Assembly: GCA_028456385.1 (NCBI GenBank)
Contig: JALNQF010000062.1
Location: 148,720 to 212,719, forward strand
Source: Ophiosphaerella korrae
Lineage: Eukaryota > Ascomycota > Dothideomycetes > Pleosporales > Phaeosphaeriaceae
DNA: 64,000 nt
Direction: 5' to 3'
The notes beneath the pieces were generated by a model, which searched no databases, was not told where the DNA came from, and worked only from the letters and a program-made list of their open reading frames with translations. Below are positions 41,691-53,398 of the stretch, in pieces. The position numbers and the translations under genes are program-made. Each line of letters starts with the position of its first letter. The stretch's first letter is position 1.

Positions 41691-44600
41691 ATGGGTCGCT
41701 TGCGCAGAGTACGGCATGCAATGTTTCTTAGAGCGTGGAGGATGTGTATCAGATACCAGCATTTGTCGCTTAGAATTAGTGCATCATACCCATCGACATC
41801 AGCAATGCAGCTCTGATTCATATGCCTTTAAATACTACTAGTCCGTCTTCATTGTGTCATATTCTACTAATCAACAATGGATTCGTACGCTTCTGTTCTC
41901 AAGTAACAAAAGCCGACATCGTAAACAGACTTCCCTGTCTCAGTGCCTGACGATCGTCAGGATTGGGTAGAAACTCCCGATTCCGGCTGCCTTCGTTGCC
42001 TTAAAAAGTGGGGCCTATGATGCTGCAGTTATAATACATAGACTTCTTTCCACCCTAAGTAATTAGTAGCGTCTTCTATTCTTTGATATTCCTTGATAAC
42101 CTCCTGCGGAGTATCTTCTTCGGTCCTAGACCATCTCATTGATCTCTCTACTATTCCGACATGAGATACACAGCCTGTTTTCACCCTGTACTCTACGGAA
42201 TTCCACAGCGAGTAGTAATATTCACATGCAATTACTCCCAATGCCTCAATCTCTCAAGCGTACAGACGCCCCATTACACACACTCTCCGTATCATGCGGG
42301 CGTAGTATGAACAACATAATCTAGGACTTGGATCGGAGAAAAACAAAGAAAGCATTCAGCAATCCGGTGTGTTGATACCCAGGTAATAATAGCGTCTACC
42401 CGTACGCCACCTCCAGAATCTTCAAAAGACAACAATCAATCCAACATTTATATTGTCGAGCATAACGCGTTGTTCTAATACCTTAGACAGTCGCTTTGGA
42501 GGTGCGCTGGACGACTGGGGTAGATCGCTAATGATAGCCTTGGAAAGCGTCCCGGGTTTCGTCGTCGATGATGATTGATAGGCTGGTAGGTGCCCCAAGC
42601 CGGGTAGAACGCCATTCGGCGAGCTTCATCAATATACTGTTCACTTGCTTATGGGTCTGTTGTTATGGATGCCATTGAATCAAATATCTTCGTCCTGTTT
42701 GTTAGCCGAGGTAACGATTTCATGTGGGGTTGGTCGACACTCGTAAATCACGCCATCAGCTGCAGTGAGCAAAGCCACTTTCAGTCAATGTTATGTATAC
42801 AGAGACTAGAGAGCTATAACCATTTGGGGTACGCGTTGGCAATTGTTTATCTTGTTCAGTTTCTTTGGGCTTTATTCTTCTTTCGCTTGGTCAATGATCA
42901 GACGATCAGGTTTTCCAGGGCTTTCTTGACTGAGGACGCAGCTCTCTAGTTCCCAACAAAATCATCACAGCGGGTTTGTCGTGAAATACTATATATGCTG
43001 AAATACTCATATGGTATACTATTGCGCCCTACCAACTGGACAAATTTTGAAGACATGATTTCCAATGTGCCTGCAGGCACCGCGAAAAATAATGTTACCA
43101 ATACCTTGGCTCAGCCACTGGTCATTTTTTGGGCAAGATATAGGCTTGTTACTATTATTTTCCTTGTACATTATCAGTCCTTGGCTAAGTTTACGATTAC
43201 CAAAGTCTTGGAGGGGTGGATACAAATTTGATGCTAGCGGATCTAGTCATTTCCTTTGACAAGATCGGAGTCTGAGCGAAGTTTTACTGTCATGCGACAT
43301 TAATTTTGTTGTTCTAACCCCCTAGAGCAATAACCAGATGGAAGGCTGATTGAATGTGAGTCTAAACCATCTTACACTCTTACCCTACCTTCCGTATCCA
43401 GATCTTCACAGGTCCATAGTTGAGCAATCACATGCGCCGCTGCGCTCAGTGATCCATAAATGAGTATTGTCCGAGTATCTGGATTCTTGATGTGTCCGTC
43501 ACTATCTCACCCCGCCAGTCTAGACTATTTGTCTCCTGCCCCAAGAAAAGTCTCGTAGTTGGAGATGCTTGTTCGGCGTGGACATTCAGGGTTTTTGAAT
43601 ATCTTGCAGATACAGTGTCAACGTGGTCACACATGCATTGACCATCAGGGGTGGCACGGCGTCCATTAAAAATGCAACCGCACACCCGGAATTCTGCCAG
43701 ATGACTCGAAGTTCACATGCCATGTGAGTGCATTTGCCAGGGAAAACGTGGCAGTCTCAATGGAGAGCCGTCCATACTGGGGCCAGGTCCGAATATGGAA
43801 CTTGATTGCCTTTGTTGTTTCTAATACAGTCAGTGACCCTGGTTGGGGTCACCTACCTACTGCAAGACATGCAGGGGTTCTAATCAACGAGATCGCCCGG
43901 CAAATACCCGCTCTAGGCGAAGCAACAGCCAAAGTGCCTGTGCAACACTCGATGAGAGTGACACATAGGAAGTGAAGCGGGAGACGAGGAAACGGTCAGG
44001 TCGTGCTTGGAATGTGGATGGCATTGTGCAGCTAACCGTCCCTAAGCAGGTAGGGCGACGGGACTTTGTACATGCTTGCGTTGCTTCGACTACATCAGAA
44101 TTGGGCCAGTATTGACGAACAGCCCTTTGCATGCCACAGCGGAAAGAGTGGAGGGTGTGGATTGGTGAGACATTCAAAAACCATGTATTAATGGCATCGT
44201 CATGCACGACCTGTCAGCCAACAATAAACAGCAACCACAAAACCGCCAATCTCTTGCAGACAACAGGGTCTGGCGATCGGCTGCAGTAGCGTCATGCAGG
44301 CCTTCCCGGAAGTGTGTCACAAAGAGAGCAGATCAGGCCGCAGAACTTGTTCCAGATTTTGGGCGCAAGACGAAACGTTAATTGCGGTATATGAATGGGA
44401 AGCATCTGTTCCCGGAAGAGTGCATATTGGCCAGCTAGAGCCAAATTGCCGTGCATGCAGGTGGTGCACAAGCATTAAATTTCAAGCGCCGCGTAACGTT
44501 CGGGTATTCAGGAAGTGAGGGGGGCAGAATGGCCGAATGCTTGGTGTAGTCAGCAAGGACCCAGGATCCCGGAACTGCGCAGTTGGCTAATTAGAGAAGG

Positions 44601-46963
44601 CGATTATTACGGAGTGGAAATGCTGAGGGTTTGCCGGCAAGCGTCACCAATGGGGTGTTCACCGGGGCGATTGGCTGGAGCACGATGCTGCTTGCTTGGA
44701 CGGGCATCATGGGGAGGGAGAAATACGAAGCGACAACAAGAACAATGGAGATGGGTAATTAGACCGAAGATGTTCTCAGGCATCGTGTTTAGTGTGGGGG
44801 AAGGCAGTTTTGAAGAAGGCAGTTTTGAAGAAGGCAGTTTTGAAGAAGGCAGTTTTGAAGAAGGCAGTTTTGAAGAAGGCAGTTTTGAAGAAGGCAGTTT
44901 TGAAGAAGGCAGTTTTGAAGAAGGCAGTTTTGAAGAAGGCAGTTTTGAAGGAAGCCGGCCCAGTGCCAAGACAAGGCTCCACGGATGATGCCGCTGATAC
45001 CAGTCAGCGAGGACACGCACGACAACAGAGGTGGATGACATTGACAAGCAGGACGACGATGTCAGGGGCGGTGTCAAGTCGCGTCTGGCGGCAGGCGTGT
45101 GAGCTATACGGAGGCAATAGCGGGCGGATAGATAGGGATGGACTGGGGCGAGGGCAGTTCGGGCGACTCAGGCGCGATCGAGGGGATCTGCGCGTTGATG
45201 TTCCGCTCTGACACGATGAAACAAACCGTGGGCGGGCGTTTTGCCTCATGCCGGCGGACGAGGCTATTCCTGGGCGTGTCAGAGGGCTGGTGTGGGTGGT
45301 CACGTGCAGGCGTGGGCTGGCTGCAAGCGGATGCGGCTAGGCTTGTTTGGTGGTGCTCGCTTGCCGGCACGGCGGTGATGACGCGCAGGCCCCCCCTGGA
45401 GGGAGCATCGGTGGCACTCGCGCACTGTGGCAGTGGGCCAGCTCCTCCCCAGCAGGGTTTAACGTGGCGCTGCAGTTCGGAGAGACGCCAACGTGCCCCA
45501 GGCTCAGTGTGGCTTCTTCTAGCGGCGGGTCTGTTGTTCTTTTTCGGTCACGCTGGCTCCGGCTCCAGGCAGCCCCCAAAGGGGCATGGCCCACGGGCAG
45601 ACGGTGGGATGCGGCGGGCATGCAGCCATGCACCATCCAGTCATCCAGTCATCCAGTCATGACGGCGGCGGCAAGCGTGTGCGGCCAGGCGCGGGTGGTG
45701 CAATCACAACGAACGGTCGAGGCAGCAGCACAGGGCCGGCTGGGTGCGCATGGCCCCAACAAAACGGGCCACGGCCGGCTGTTGTCAGACTGGAGGTGCA
45801 GGCCCAGCCGGGGGGTTGGAATGGGGTTGGATAATGGATTGGGTTGGACTGCGACAAGGCGGGAGCGAAGGACCACTGCGTCACTGCACGGATGCGCGCG
45901 CCCAGGCCAGGCTAAGCAGAGCCGGAAGCTTCAGTGATGCGATGCGGTGCGGGCTGCAAGCTGCACCTGGTGCGCCCCCGTATCACGCCGAGGGCAATGT
46001 GCAGAGCATGGCAGGAAACGCCTCTGCTCAGTGCGGCAGAGGCCTGATCCTCGGGAACACGCAGACGCGGAGCCGTAGTATGTCACTTGTCGCATGGCAT
46101 GGCATGGCATGGCATTCGCGGTTCGACAGGCGAAGGCACGCCGGCACGGTGCACACGGGAGATGCAAGAAAGAGCAGGCGGCCAATGGCAGGCTGTTTCA
46201 TGGCCGGCCTGGGACAGGCAGGTGCGGCGCGCTGGTCGAAGGCGCGCGAACAGGGCGCCCGCCCAGGACGAGGTTTAAGCGGGAAGGGTGGTAATTTGCT
46301 GTCAACGGGTTGCACACGACGGCCGCGCCCCTGCAAGTGGCTTTGGGCTTGCAGGGGACACGACCCACGGCACCCGCACGGATCTTTAACCACACTTCAT
46401 CAATCCTGGCATCTGGGTTAGGGTTGCTGAGCATGAGGAAAGAGCGTTGGACCGCCCTGCCCCTTCGTTCTTTTCTCGCGTCTGCTACTTCCTCGCTCCT
46501 TCTCCCTCTGCCCACCAGCCTCGCCCTCGCCCCTTCCCGCTGCACTGCCTAGGCCTGACCGCCGCCAGCACCTCTCGCATCTCTGCTCTGCTGCCTGCCT
46601 CCACCACCACACCACCGTCGTCTGTTCGTGCTCGGGTCCACTTCCTCCGTGTTCCTCTGCCTGCCCTGCGCCGTTTGTCTCCGCCTTCGTTTCCCCACGC
46701 CTCGACACTCGACACCACTCACACCACACCACACCACACCACATCACAACCACAACCATAACCACTATCGCTACCACGTCCGGTCCCAAGTAAGTCGCCT
46801 GCCCCACGCATCTGCCCCTTCCTCGCTGACCCTCGCAGCTTCCTCGCAGCATTGTTGCCGGCTCCTGTGTTGGCTCCTCTGCCGCCAGCCCAGCCGTCTC
46901 GTCACGTTGGTGATCCTATAGCCTCCATCTCACCTTGCCGCTGGTGCATCGCAGACTTTCGCT
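41691..46963. other. 5.3-kb gene-poor region, GC-rich in its second half
   Basis: Nothing with a recognisable domain. 41.7-44.5 kb has average composition with only short unrecognised frames (for example plus strand 42665-42949, 94 codons, one hydrophobic helix). 44.8-45.0 kb holds a 15-bp minisatellite. From about 45.0 kb the DNA becomes GC-rich, giving many overlapping long shadow frames on both strands, and contains short tandem motifs: CATCCAGT x3 at about 45636-45660, GGCAT x4 at about 46094-46114 and ACACC repeats at about 46720-46742. The last 500 bp is a pyrimidine-rich probable promoter and 5' leader of SSN6. Confidence 0.55.
44803..44952 (+). repeat. 15-bp minisatellite, ten units
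   Basis: Ten head-to-tail copies of GGCAGTTTTGAAGAA; the first nine are identical, the last ends GGA. Five of the six reading frames are open across the array (plus: GSFEE and AVLKK; minus: FFKTA, SSKLP, LQNCL), which explains the stacked long frames here; no gene is supported. Confidence 0.97.
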
Positions 46964-49896
46964 ATGGCTAGCCACCAGCAGCCCTCACCCACTACGGGCA
47001 TGCCTCCACACCATGGCGCGCCTCACCCAGCGCATCCGCAGGTCAATGGTCATCCTCCGCATGCCTCCCAGCCCAAGACTCCGTCGCAGTACCTGGCGCA
47101 ATTGACCGAGGCTGTCTGGACCCAGATGGGTAAGCACTCGCCTCTACATTGCCTTCCTGTCGCGGCCCTAGCCCTGCTAACCGACCCTAGGCTCGCTCTC
47201 AGAGCAGATGAACGACTTTGACGGTGCCATGCAGTGCTATGAACAAGCCCTCAAATTCAACCAATGGTCTGTCCCGGCCATGGTAGGCATCGCCTGCATC
47301 CTGCGCACAAAGGATGCATTTCCTGCCGCCGTCGAGTATCTGCGCACCATCCTTAAGGTGGATCCCGCCAACGGCGACGTTTGGGGAAGTCTAGGTACGC
47401 GTTCGTATCCTGCTCCCTACAAGCCTCATCTAACGTGACCAGGCCATTGCTATCTGATGATGGACGACTTGCAGCAGGCGTACTCTGCTTATCAGCAAGC
47501 ACTCTACCACTTGTCTGACCCCAAGGTAGGACCTCGCTCTCTAGTTGTTCCTTGGCCCACACTAATCAGGCCTAGGAACCCAAGCTTTGGTATGGAATAG
47601 GAATCCTATACGATCGCTATGGGTCTCTCGAGCATGCTGAAGAAGCCTTTTCTCAGGTTATGCGCATGGAGCCAAACTTTGAGAAAGCCAATGAGATTTA
47701 CTTCAGGCTTGGCATAATCTACAAGCAACAGCAGAAGTTCAACCAGAGCTTAGACGTTCGTTTTTTGTTCGCATCAATATGCAACCGCAACTGACATGGA
47801 TACAGTGCTTCAAATACATCGTGACCAACCCTCCCCGCCCCCTCACCGAGGAGGATATCTGGTTCCAGATTGGCCATGTCTATGAACAGCAGAAAGAGGT
47901 GAGTTCTCTAAATCAAAAGACAGATTCATATCTCACGCATCTCGCAGTTCGAAGCAGCCAAGGGCGCATACCGCCGGGTTCTTGAACGTGATCCAAATCA
48001 CGCCAAGGTCCTTCAACAGCTAGGCTGGTTACACCATCAGCAGAGCGCTAACTTCGCAAGTCAGGAACAGGCAATCGAGTATTTAGAGAAATCGGTTGCT
48101 TCTGGTGAGTTTGATCCTCTGCTTCCACATCACAAGCGTGTGACTAATCATGTTCCCAGACCAAACCGACGCACAAAGTTGGTACTTGCTAGGACGCTGC
48201 TACATGTCACAACAAAAATATCCCAAGGCTTATGAAGCCTATCAGCAAGCGGTGTATCGTGATGGCAGAAACCCAACGTTCTGGTGCAGCATAGGCGTAC
48301 TGTATTACCAAATTAATCAGTACCGCGACGCGCTCGACGCGTACTCAAGAGCTATCCGACTCAACCCAAATATTTCCGAGGTTTGGTACGACCTCGGTAC
48401 TTTGGTGAGTGCCTTACAATTGTCACCCTCAAACAACCACACTAATCATGATACAGTACGAGTCGTGTAATAACCAGACAGCCGATGCACTTGACGCGTA
48501 TCAGCGTGCAGCTGACCTCGATCCCTCCAATGTTCATATCAAGGCTCGCCTTCAGTTGCTACAAAACGGCCAATCGTCTGCAGGCGCTCCTAATGGCAAC
48601 GTTCCAACGCCACAAGATGTCCATCCTCAAGCCTACCAGCCGGCTTCAGTACACGGGCCAGCCGCTCCTCAGTGGGGTGCTCAACCACAGCAACCACCTC
48701 AGGGTCCAGCCCCACCAGCTTTAGGAGGTGCTGGGTGGGACCGACCATTAGCTCAGATCCGTGAGCCAGGGCTTCCGCCTCAACAACTCGGTCACTACGA
48801 CCAACGTGACACTATTCGTCCACCTACGCAACATGCTCCTCAAAGACCAGCCAGCCCAAGACAAGAGCCACCTAGGTCTTATGCAGAGCCTGCACGCCCT
48901 CCAACCAATGGTCCAGGATCAGCAGGACCTGTTGGTCCTCCTCCACCAGGCCCTGGTCCTATGCGTCGTATGTCGCCTTCGCCCAAAACACATCATGTCG
49001 CCCCGAGTCCTTACCATGTTCCTCCACCACAATTGACTCCACAATCTGCGCAAGCGCAGCCGCCTCCGCATGCCCACCAGCCACCACAGCCGAACCGTAT
49101 CTCGAATCCCAACTATGGCCCGCACAGTATTGGTAGCGTCCCCCCACCGCCACCACCACCACCACCACCACCCAGCGGGTTGGCCGGGCCACCAAACCAG
49201 GGCCCAAATCAGGCATCGCTTCCTCAATACATTCCCCCAGCCAGCCCAGCGCCAGAGGTCAGGCCCATTGTTGTTGAAAACCGTGCGGGCTCTCCTCGTA
49301 ATGGCTATCAAGGGCCGTATCCACATCACCCTGACCCTAACGGCAGCGCCATCGCTAGCGGCGCGCCTGCCCCTGTAGCTGCAATGGTAGCGGAAGCCGC
49401 CGCACGTGACCGCGATGACCGGCCCCCAACTGCGCCACCTAAACGGCACCGCGAGTGGGAGGAGAGCGAGCATACCAACCCCAAGCCGCCCACAAATGAT
49501 GAGAAGCGCCAAAAGCTGGAGGAGCCGCATAGTCGTCGTCCAACTCCACCGCACCCTGTTCCATCACCACAGGTCGCCCGCCATAGCCCACATGGCACTC
49601 CAGATGTTCGACGTTTCAACGAAAGCTATCTTCCGTCTGAGGCCGCCCACCACCCCACGCTCCCACCCATGGGACCGGCACCGCCACCACCGCTGCCTCG
49701 CATGTCAGAGACACCCAAACAGGAACGTCCAGAGCATCACGAACCCGCAGCCCGCCAAATGGATGTGGATGAAAATTATGATGACGAAGTTGAAGAGGCG
49801 AAGCCAAATGCCCCAAAGTCTGAGCGTAGCAGTCCCCGCAACGCTCCCGTGAATGGTGTGTCTCACGTCCCTACACCAGTCGAACAGAAGTCGTAG
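46964..49896 (+). CDS. SSN6: General transcriptional corepressor Ssn6/Cyc8 (TPR protein)
   Basis: Eight exons: 46964-47129, 47191-47394, 47443-47525, 47576-47755, 47806-47898, 47948-48104, 48160-48404 and 48457-49896, 855 aa, all junctions in frame with short introns. An N-terminal His/Pro-rich leader is followed by about ten TPR units (residues 50-390) such as YEQALKFNQWSVPAMVGIAC, LWYGIGILYDRYGSLEHAEE, FQIGHVYEQQKEFEAAKGAY, WYLLGRCYMSQQKYPKAYEA and EVWYDLGTLYESCNNQTADA, in the order of yeast Cyc8. The C-terminal half is disordered, Pro/Gln-rich, with a polyproline run (PPPPPPPPPP) and an acidic end. With Tup1 (RcoA in moulds) it forms the corepressor recruited by many DNA-binding repressors. 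The unusually long GC-rich upstream region may hold its regulation. Confidence 0.96.
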
Positions 49897-52276
49897 GACG
49901 AATTCGTTATCTGGTTGTAGAAGCACCTACTGTTTTCTACTTTTGTATTTTGCGAATTTGTATGGGTGTGCTGTGACGCGCCACAAAAAGTCTCAATATC
50001 CCCTTTCGCTACCAGACGCGATGTTTAAGGTGAATTTTAGATCATCTGTCCATCCTACGATAATGCCTTTCGTTTTAACGCGGTACCAGTGATGAGAGAA
50101 TGTATATTTCCACGTTCACCGTCTTCAGGTTTTGAATATGTACTGCACCTGGTGGGCTAGTTTGATGTTTAGATAAGTTTGTAGTATGGATAGAGCAGTC
50201 CTGATAAATACATCAAGCACGGAAGCGAAGTCCCTCTAGTACAATGTCTGTCTTTTGTGTAGTGCTTGTTTAGATAACATCGCGTAAAGGTCTCCCAATA
50301 TCTACTATTATATCCCCCTAGCGGGTCTGTGTTGGAACAGGATACTTTGAATGTTGTTCTCGTGGACGATGCCTGCTCAGAAGTCCGTTCCTCACCAGGT
50401 TAATCAAACAACAAGGCTGCACTGAGCCTACTTGTTCCGCACTTGCAAACCCTAATAGTTTCCAAACTAGTATTGAAAGAATTAATTACCTTTACTATTA
50501 TAGTCTACTCATGCATAAATTGGTTCAAGTGTAGGTGTTGTGTATGATTCATTGATGTCGGTACATCTTGTAAACATAAAAGTCTGCTCTATTCTACCGA
50601 CTGCGTGCACGTAGCCTGCAAACCGACTACGAATAAGATCTCTTGGATGTTTTGCACGAGGTTTGTCAACTTTGACTGGCTGTTGGGGAAATAGCACTCG
50701 ACGAGAATTGGTCCGCGCATCGCGCAGTCCTCGGGTAGAGACTACAGGCACAGGAACAGGATCTTGGGGTACGTAGTAACTACTGAATCTCGGACCAGAT
50801 ACTCTCAATAGGTCAAAGAAATTAGTTCAGGATAAAATGAGGTGGTAGTATCAAGACCACATCTATTGGCTATACTAGAAAACTACAAACAGGTCGGCTG
50901 GTCATCAAATGCGCATGTCTGCGACACAGTACTGCCTTGCTACCTATATTCGCAACTGAAGCATTCCTTATCCTCTTAATCCCACCATATTTGTCAAAGT
51001 CTAATGGACAGTACCAAAGACCATGGCTCACCGAGTACTCGCTCGAATCAACTTCACACATCTACCTCGTCAGATTTAGCTGTGCCCACAAAGCCCCCCA
51101 GATGGCCAATCAACGATACTCGTCTGACCCATTTGCCCCAAACTGCTGCCACCTCTGCGGCTTTGATGCGGAGGAAAAGGCCGGGTTGTTTTTATAGCAA
51201 CCTGGCCGGTTCCTGTCCGTCCTGACTTGTTCGAAGTTTACGAGCCTGCAGAATATGCCAAACTTACTCGGCCTATGGACCAACTTGTGCTCCCCCTTCG
51301 CAAACGCGGGCTAGATAAAACTTGTAAGAATATCGCAATTAGAGAGATTCAGACTGAAGGTGGAAACATTAGTATTTTAGGTAAAGGGAGTATAGAGGAG
51401 AGGTATGAAATGGTATGAAAGAGTATGAAATAGTATGAATTATCCTTCAAGATGTGGGGGATATAGGGCTACTAGGAAGAGCGGATGAATTTTGGAAATT
51501 AGGGTACCGGAGATATCACGCGGTTCAGGGAGAAAAAAAAAACAGCCAGCTGAGTATCTGCTTGAAAAGGGAGATGAGGCATGATGTAAGTGGTACTAGA
51601 TGAATCCAGACATGGTGCCGACTGATGGAGTAGCTCGCCACCCATTTGAGAAGCTTCAATAGAGATACCTCATCAATCAAATGATTACTAGTTACACTCC
51701 GCTATACTCACCTTTCAACGCAGACAATGATTGCAGTACTCAGATAAGTAGCGCTCAGGAAAGCGAAAGTGCCATGAACATGTGGAGCAGCGTCTTCGTA
51801 TTACGTATGTCCTGTATCCTTGAGAATTCGATTGCTATGGCATCATCTCTATGTTATACTGGCGTAGATTAGGTAGCGAGGAATGGACCTATTGCTATGT
51901 TTAAACTTGTGACACGAAGCATGCGGACTTGATTATTATGGGGGTAATGGTGTGTTGTGAAAGTTAAACGTATATATTTCGAAATCTTTTGGATATGAGC
52001 ACTTATGCTCGCATGGTAAAACTGTCCAAGACCTTAGATATCAACACGGACGCTGCCGGGAGAGGTCGCAAGTCTAATCCCTTTATAAAATACTGATGCC
52101 TCATATATTGGAGCGTGTCATAGGTCCAAAAGTCCAACCTGCCGATATATTTACAACAGGTTATAGGGACAACCCTTTTGTGGTACAATATTGTACGGTC
52201 CTGTGAACCTTAAAGGGGAAGGAGACTCATGCCGTCTACGGCTTGAGTAAAGCAGAAGAAAATGCTCATCAAACGC
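49897..52276. other. 2.4-kb stretch without a supported gene
   Basis: Short frames only. The piece 51190-51418 (+) reads protein-like (FIATWPVPVRPDLFEVYEPA onward to a stop at 51418) but lacks a start and is cut off upstream by a stop, so it could be the end of a decayed or undetected gene. A frame on the minus strand at 50509-50808 is equally isolated. A 10-bp tandem repeat lies at 51401-51440. Confidence 0.45.
51401..51440 (+). repeat. 10-bp tandem repeat, four units
   Basis: Units AGGTATGAAA, TGGTATGAAA, GAGTATGAAA and TAGTATGAAT, i.e. a decayed GTATGAAA decamer array. Confidence 0.9.
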
Positions 52277-53398
52277 CTAATTATGGCGAGGGGTAGCAGG
52301 CGTGTCATTCCGAAGAGAGGCCTGGTCATCGACATTATCGCTAGTGGTAAAAAAAGAAGCGTCGGAAAGACCGCCTCGAGATGAGTTTGAATTCCGGCGC
52401 CGCACAGAGGGAATGAGGGAATCGCTCTGGATACGGCTGGCGTCATTCGGTGGGGGCAGGCTCTGCAGAGGCTGATGCTCGTCTTGCTCGTCTTCATTCG
52501 ACGGAGGTATGTCCTGCAAAAGCTGTTCGCCTTGCTCTTCGTCCTGCTGTCGCTGCCGACCAGCAGTGACTTTCCCGTATTCATGGATTGCCCACAGGAG
52601 TAAAGACACGAATGATGTGTAGAGTGGGGCGATCCCCAGGGCTGGTAAAGATGGGAAAAGGGACAAAATTACCCCATAACCAATCAGCAGCAAGATGGAG
52701 CTCGGGATGTGCCTAGACACGGTTAGCAGTAATTCAATGCGGCTGAAAAGGAGTCTGAATTTACTTCATGGGTTTGCGGTTGTCGTAACAGTACTGAGCT
52801 CCGACGTGAAGACTGGCCGTGAACCAGACCTCAAGCAAACTACGCGAAGTTAGTAAAGAGAAGAGTAAAGACATGCTTTCACATACGTCGCCCGAGCAGC
52901 ACCGGGAAACTCTTTGCAGTTCGATACTACTACGTAGCTGATAAAACCCACCAGGATTGCAGTCCCAAAGGATAAACTGAATGCCTGCTTGTGATACTTC
53001 TCCTTGATACGTAGAATTAGGACGACAGTCAGATACACAGCCATGACGCTGGGAATAATATAATCGAATGGGGTATCAAGTGTGAAAATGGGCGGGCAGG
53101 TTTCATTAAGTACAGGTCCTGATTCGGAGCGGCTGATAGCGGACGCAGAAGGGATGTGCGACAAGGACAAAAACGTCGCAAGCACACTTTTATGGTCTTT
53201 TAGGAGCCTGTAAATGATCGTGATGATTCTGCTAGTGCATTAGTATACACTTTGGACACCCTGAAACTATGACACTGGTTTAATTCGATACTGATGACAT
53301 CGTAGCAGAGTGAAAGCTGCACATCTCTACAGCCAATGAATTCTGAGAGAAGATTAGAGAAACTTGTGTTACTTACCGATTTTCTTGTAAGGATCCAT
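52277..53398 (-). CDS. Unrecognised multi-TM membrane protein with acidic/Ser-rich tail
   Basis: Proposed exons on the minus strand: 53398-53377, 53342-53276, 53228-52887, 52839-52765 and 52712-52277, 313 aa. The last three exons are firm (GTATGT and GTAAAT donors, CTAAC branches, GCGTAG and TCTAG acceptors). They encode four to five hydrophobic helices, including IIPSVMAVYLTVVLIL, SFGTAILVGFISYVVV, SILLLIGYGVILSLFPSLPA and APLYTSFVSLLLWAI, then a 110-residue Glu/Gln/Ser-rich tail (for example RQRQQDEEQGEQLLQDIPP). The 5' end is uncertain: the first exon starts MDPYKKI inside the last codons of the Est1-type gene, in another frame, and its intron is only 34 bp. I recognise no family. See the finding on the overlap. 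Confidence 0.65.

Noticed and set aside
42665..42949. 94-codon frame with a hydrophobic helix
   Set aside because: No homology recognised, no signal peptide, no flanking exons, and poor context.
44520..44590. tRNA-like start with a GAATGGCCGAATGC segment
   Set aside because: Resembles the 5' half of a tRNA-Leu/Ser, but no matching acceptor or T stem could be found.
44515..45211. Long frames with KKAVL, GSFEE or FFKTA repeats
   Set aside because: They are products of the 15-bp tandem array being open in five frames, not evidence for a gene.
46408..46420. GGGTTAGGGTT, similar to the telomere repeat
   Set aside because: Only about two units, surrounded by ordinary GC-rich DNA; most likely chance.
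45000..46850. Many long frames in GC-rich DNA
   Set aside because: High GC reduces stop codons in all frames; the frames overlap on both strands and none has motifs.
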